From: an uncultured Bacteroidales bacterium
GTDB lineage: Bacteria; Bacteroidota; Bacteroidia; Bacteroidales; Muribaculaceae
Direction of reading: 5' to 3'
Assembly (NCBI GenBank): GCA_902777835.1
Contig: CACYVC010000017.1
Coordinates: 1 to 64,000 of the forward strand
DNA: 64,000 nucleotides
A model generated the notes under the pieces. The model did no database searches and was not told the DNA's origin. It saw only the letters and a list, made by a program, of their open reading frames with translations. Shown here in pieces: positions 61,501-64,000 of this stretch. The number at the start of each line of letters is the position of its first letter. Positions within the stretch are counted from its first letter, which is position 1. Both the position numbers and the translations under genes were made by a program.

Positions 61501-62343
61501 ATGATTTTAATTGCTGACAGCGGCTCCACCAAGATTGACTGGTGTCTGCTAAACGGAAAAAAGAAAGTTGCTCAAATCTTCACTACTGGCATGAACGCTC
61601 TGCTCATGACCGAAGAAGAGATGGCTGAGTGCATCATGAACGAACTCATGCCAAGTCTCAGAGGATATGAGGTTACTGAGATTTACTACTACGGAGCTGG
61701 TATCATAAGCGACGAGATTAAGAATCAGGTTATCAACGCCCTAAAGCGCAATATGCCTCATGTCAACAAGATTGAGGTTGAAACCGACCTGCTCGGTGCG
61801 GCACGTGCTCTGTGCCAGCATGAGCCAGGCATCGCCTGCATCCTCGGCACTGGCAGCAACAGCTGCTACTACGACGGAGAGAAGGTGGTTGACAACGTGT
61901 CGCCTCTGGGATACATCCTCGGCGACGAGGGTAGCGGTGCTGTGCTGGGCAAGCTCCTCGTGGGCGATGTGCTAAAGAAGCAACTTCCTGAGCATCTGTG
62001 CGAGAAGTTCCTCAAGGAGTATAACCTCGACCGCACTACTATTATCGACCGTGTGTATCGCAAACCAGCCGCCAACCGTTTCTTAGCGCAGTTCGCTCCA
62101 TTCCTTGAGCACAATATCAACGAGCCTTCTATCAAAGCACTTGTGATGCGCTCTTTCACCGACTTCTTCGTGCGCAACGTTGCAAATTACCCCAACTACA
62201 AAGAACTGCCTTGTAACTTCGTAGGCTCTATAGCTCTGTTGCAGAAAGATGTACTAGTAGAGGCGGCCAGCAAACTCGGCATCACCATTGGCAACATCAT
62301 CCAAGCCCCAATGGAAGGCCTCATCAAGTACCACTCTAATTAA
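61501..62343 (+). CDS. BadF/BadG-type N-acetylamino-sugar kinase (MurK-like)
   Basis: From the ATG at 61501 the protein has 280 residues; an in-frame extension to 61399 lies inside the previous gene and is rejected. ASKHA motifs are intact: phosphate-1 ADSGSTKIDW (D6, G8, T10), YYYGAGI, VETDLLGAARAL, phosphate-2 CILGTGSNSCYYDGE, ILGDEGSGAVLGK and adenosine-site NFVGSIA. MurK-type members phosphorylate MurNAc and GlcNAc at O6. Next to murQ the product is likely MurNAc-6-phosphate. It is the intact counterpart of the altered paralogue at 45365. Confidence 0.88.
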   Translation: MILIADSGSTKIDWCLLNGKKKVAQIFTTGMNALLMTEEEMAECIMNELMPSLRGYEVTEIYYYGAGIISDEIKNQVINALKRNMPHVNKIEVETDLLGAARALCQHEPGIACILGTGSNSCYYDGEKVVDNVSPLGYILGDEGSGAVLGKLLVGDVLKKQLPEHLCEKFLKEYNLDRTTIIDRVYRKPAANRFLAQFAPFLEHNINEPSIKALVMRSFTDFFVRNVANYPNYKELPCNFVGSIALLQKDVLVEAASKLGITIGNIIQAPMEGLIKYHSN

Positions 62344-62355
62344 TGCATAAATAAT

Positions 62356-62388
62356 CTAGATGTTCTAGAAAGTCTAGTAAGTCTAGAA
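62356..62388. repeat. CTAG nonad repeat (CTAGnnnnn)4
   Basis: CTAG begins at 62356, 62365, 62374 and 62383, exact 9-bp phase, directly followed by the heptad repeat at 62391. Confidence 0.85.
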
Positions 62389-62390
62389 GA

Positions 62391-62418
62391 ACTTAACACT
62401 TATAACTTAACACTTACT
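62391..62418. repeat. Heptad repeat (ACTTnnn)4
   Basis: ACTT begins at 62391, 62398, 62405 and 62412, exact 7-bp phase. It ends 5 nt before the murQ start. Confidence 0.8.
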
Positions 62419-62423
62419 AAGTT

Positions 62424-63245
62424 ATGGCTTTTATAAAAATTAGCGAACAGCCATCGCTCTACGACGACCTCGAGAAGAAGAGCGTTCATGAGCTACTCAC
62501 CGAGATCAACCAGGAAGACCACAAAGTGGCCGACGCTGTGCAGAAGGCTATACCACAAATCGAGAAGCTCGTCATAGGCATTGTCGAGCGCATGAAGCGT
62601 GGAGGACGCATCTTCTACATGGGTGCTGGCACCAGCGGACGCCTAGGCGTGCTCGACGCCAGCGAGATACCGCCCACCTTCGGCATGGACCCAGGATGGA
62701 TAATTGGTCTTATTGCCGGAGGCGACTACGCCTTGCGCAATGCCGTGGAGAACGCCGAGGATGATGAAACTCAGGGATGGAAAGACCTGCAAGAACACAA
62801 CATCACCCCCAATGACACCGTAATCGGTATCGCTGCCAGTGGCACCACTCCCTATGTGATTGGTGCTCTGCGCGATGCACGAGCCTATGGCTGCCTCACC
62901 GCTGCCATCACCAGCAACCCCGACGCTCCCATCAGCGAAGCTGCCGAGATTCCCATCGAGATGATTGTTGGGCCCGAATACGTCACAGGCAGTAGCCGCA
63001 TGAAGAGCGGCACAGGCCAAAAACTCATCTGCAACATGATTTCTACAAGTGTCATGATTCAGATGGGACGTGTTAAGGGCAACAAAATGGTGAACATGCA
63101 GCTCACCAACCAGAAACTCGTGGACCGAGGCACTCGAATGGTAGTTGATGAACTGGGGCTAAGCTACGATGAGGCTAAACGTCTCCTCCTCCTTCACGGT
63201 AGCGTGAAGAAGGCCTGCGATGCCTATAGAGGCAAAACTGAATAA
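62424..63245 (+). CDS. murQ: N-acetylmuramic acid 6-phosphate etherase
   Basis: The protein has 273 residues. SIS-domain enzyme that cleaves the lactyl ether of MurNAc-6-P to give GlcNAc-6-P and D-lactate. Motifs: FYMGAGTSGRLGVLDASEIPPTFG with the catalytic Glu E81, NAEDDETQGW, IGIAASGTTPYVIGAL, ITSNPDAPISEAAEIPIEMIVGPEYVTGSSRMKSGTGQKL. Slightly shorter than the ~300-residue enterobacterial MurQ because the C-terminal UBA-like extension is reduced. Preceded by an 81-bp gap filled by nonad and heptad repeats. Partners for both its substrate (kinase) and product (D-lactate dehydrogenase) are in the operon. Confidence 0.95.
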   Translation: MAFIKISEQPSLYDDLEKKSVHELLTEINQEDHKVADAVQKAIPQIEKLVIGIVERMKRGGRIFYMGAGTSGRLGVLDASEIPPTFGMDPGWIIGLIAGGDYALRNAVENAEDDETQGWKDLQEHNITPNDTVIGIAASGTTPYVIGALRDARAYGCLTAAITSNPDAPISEAAEIPIEMIVGPEYVTGSSRMKSGTGQKLICNMISTSVMIQMGRVKGNKMVNMQLTNQKLVDRGTRMVVDELGLSYDEAKRLLLLHGSVKKACDAYRGKTE

Positions 63246-63272
63246 TATTTCTCCACAACAAAAATTGCTATT

Positions 63273-64000
63273 ATGAAACGTGTTTTGATTCTATTAATTG
63301 GTGCTGTTGCGGTAATCACCTCATTGCAAGCACAACCACCCGAGCGCACTGCCAATCAGGACAAGTACTATGTGCGCCGCGCTACTCACTTCGATGACCT
63401 GCCAGTTTATCGCAACGACATCATCATGTTGGGCAACAGCCTTACCGATGGTGCCGAGTGGAACGAGCTGTTCGACAATCCTCACGTGAAGAACCGTGGC
63501 ATCATAGGCGACATTGTGCAAGGACTATATGAGCGCATGGAGCCCATCCTGCAGGGACAGCCACGCAAGATTTTCATCCTTAGTGGCGTGAACGACGTGT
63601 CGCACGGCGTAGATGGAGACAGCATTGGGCGGGCAATGGAGAAACTCATTGTCCTCATCAAAGAGCGTTCTCCACGCACCAAAATCTACCTCCAGTCTAT
63701 GCTGCCCTTCAACACCGATGTTCAGATGTGGAAACTACTCAAAGACCGAGAGCAAGTGGTAATAGATGGCAATAAAGCAATGGAGGAAGTTTGCAAGCGA
63801 CAAGGTGTCACTTGGATTAATCTCTATCCGCTATTTGTTGACAAGAACGGCAAGCTCCGAGAAGACCTGACCAACGACGGTCTGCATTTGCTTGGCCCAG
63901 GCTACATAATCTGGCGAGATGCCGTGATTAATTATGTAAATTCCGACAAAGGCCCAAAACATCCAAAGCACCACAAGCACCATAAACACGACAAACGCAA
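63273..64000 (+). CDS. Secreted SGNH/GDSL hydrolase (3' end outside window)
   Basis: The frame is open from the ATG at 63273 to the right edge (242 full codons). It begins with a signal peptide (MKRVLILLIGAVAVITSLQAQ). SGNH blocks: I in IIMLGNSLTDGAEW, II at NRGIIGDI, III in ILSGVNDVSHG, V in TNDGLHLLGPGY, so the catalytic domain is complete within the window. A His/Lys-rich tail (KHPKHHKHHKH) runs off the end. The family includes sialate and carbohydrate O-acetylesterases; at the end of a peptidoglycan salvage operon, removal of O-acetyl groups from MurNAc is a plausible role. It lies 27 nt after murQ. Confidence 0.85.
   Translation, partial: MKRVLILLIGAVAVITSLQAQPPERTANQDKYYVRRATHFDDLPVYRNDIIMLGNSLTDGAEWNELFDNPHVKNRGIIGDIVQGLYERMEPILQGQPRKIFILSGVNDVSHGVDGDSIGRAMEKLIVLIKERSPRTKIYLQSMLPFNTDVQMWKLLKDREQVVIDGNKAMEEVCKRQGVTWINLYPLFVDKNGKLREDLTNDGLHLLGPGYIIWRDAVINYVNSDKGPKHPKHHKHHKHDKR

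Overview
The window looks like a chromosome segment of a gut-type Bacteroidota, order Bacteroidales. A Muribaculaceae- or Prevotellaceae-like origin is an inference. The evidence is the Bacteroidota promoter box TAnnTTTG in front of at least fifteen genes, almost no Shine-Dalgarno sites, lipoproteins, C-terminal tails resembling type IX secretion signals, BspA-like and InlB-like surface repeats, and families largely confined to Bacteroidales (DUF4199, DUF6048/DUF6452, DUF4922, DUF5715, DUF1343). No tRNA, rRNA, CRISPR array, complete insertion sequence or prophage was seen.

Layout. 1-5028: large secreted beta-repeat proteins, one with near-identical 225-bp tandem repeats, an inserted OB-like domain and an apparent 1-base frameshift. 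5207-7550: a short-chain dehydrogenase paired with an AMP-dependent acyl ligase. 7551-10128: accessory region with one secreted protein, a small protein and several dispersed palindromic repeats. 10129-16251: FabK-like oxidoreductase, then a leftward cell-envelope operon (DUF4199, GT2, DUF6452, DUF6048) and NAD+-dependent DNA ligase. 16264-24099: three YARHG-domain paralogues around an SUMF1-like protein and a dockerin-tailed BspA-like protein. 24230-29907: GH53 galactanase and SbcDC. 29937-45163: mostly housekeeping and small-molecule genes: TrmH-type methyltransferase, RhuM/Fic protein, thioredoxin, acetyltransferases, flavin reductase, metallophosphoesterase, nitroreductase, DUF5715, HAD phosphatase, AroB, MATE exporter and Ca2+-type P-ATPase.

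45365-64000 is the most coherent block: a peptidoglycan (muropeptide) salvage cluster. It holds two BadF-type amino-sugar kinases, a golvesin-containing amidase, two twin-domain GT2 proteins, a DUF4922 GalT/HIT-like protein, SpoIID, an AmpG-like importer, a NamZ-like exo-muramidase, a D-lactate-dehydrogenase-like flavoprotein, a NagX-like membrane protein, MurQ and an SGNH hydrolase. Inferred flow: the amidase and NamZ trim wall fragments outside the cytoplasm, sugars are imported and phosphorylated, MurQ gives GlcNAc-6-P plus D-lactate, and the flavoprotein oxidises the lactate. The GT2/GT2/DUF4922/SpoIID part lacks visible export signals and has no obvious place in the known pathway; it is the best candidate for something undescribed.

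Between genes there are two striking short-period repeat systems: heptad repeats (exact 7-bp phase, different words) at nine loci, and CTAG repeats with an exact 9-bp phase at four loci, the two sometimes side by side and often beginning at a stop codon. A separate family is a composite array of different mini-hairpins, present twice (about 9245-9388 and 22698-22945).
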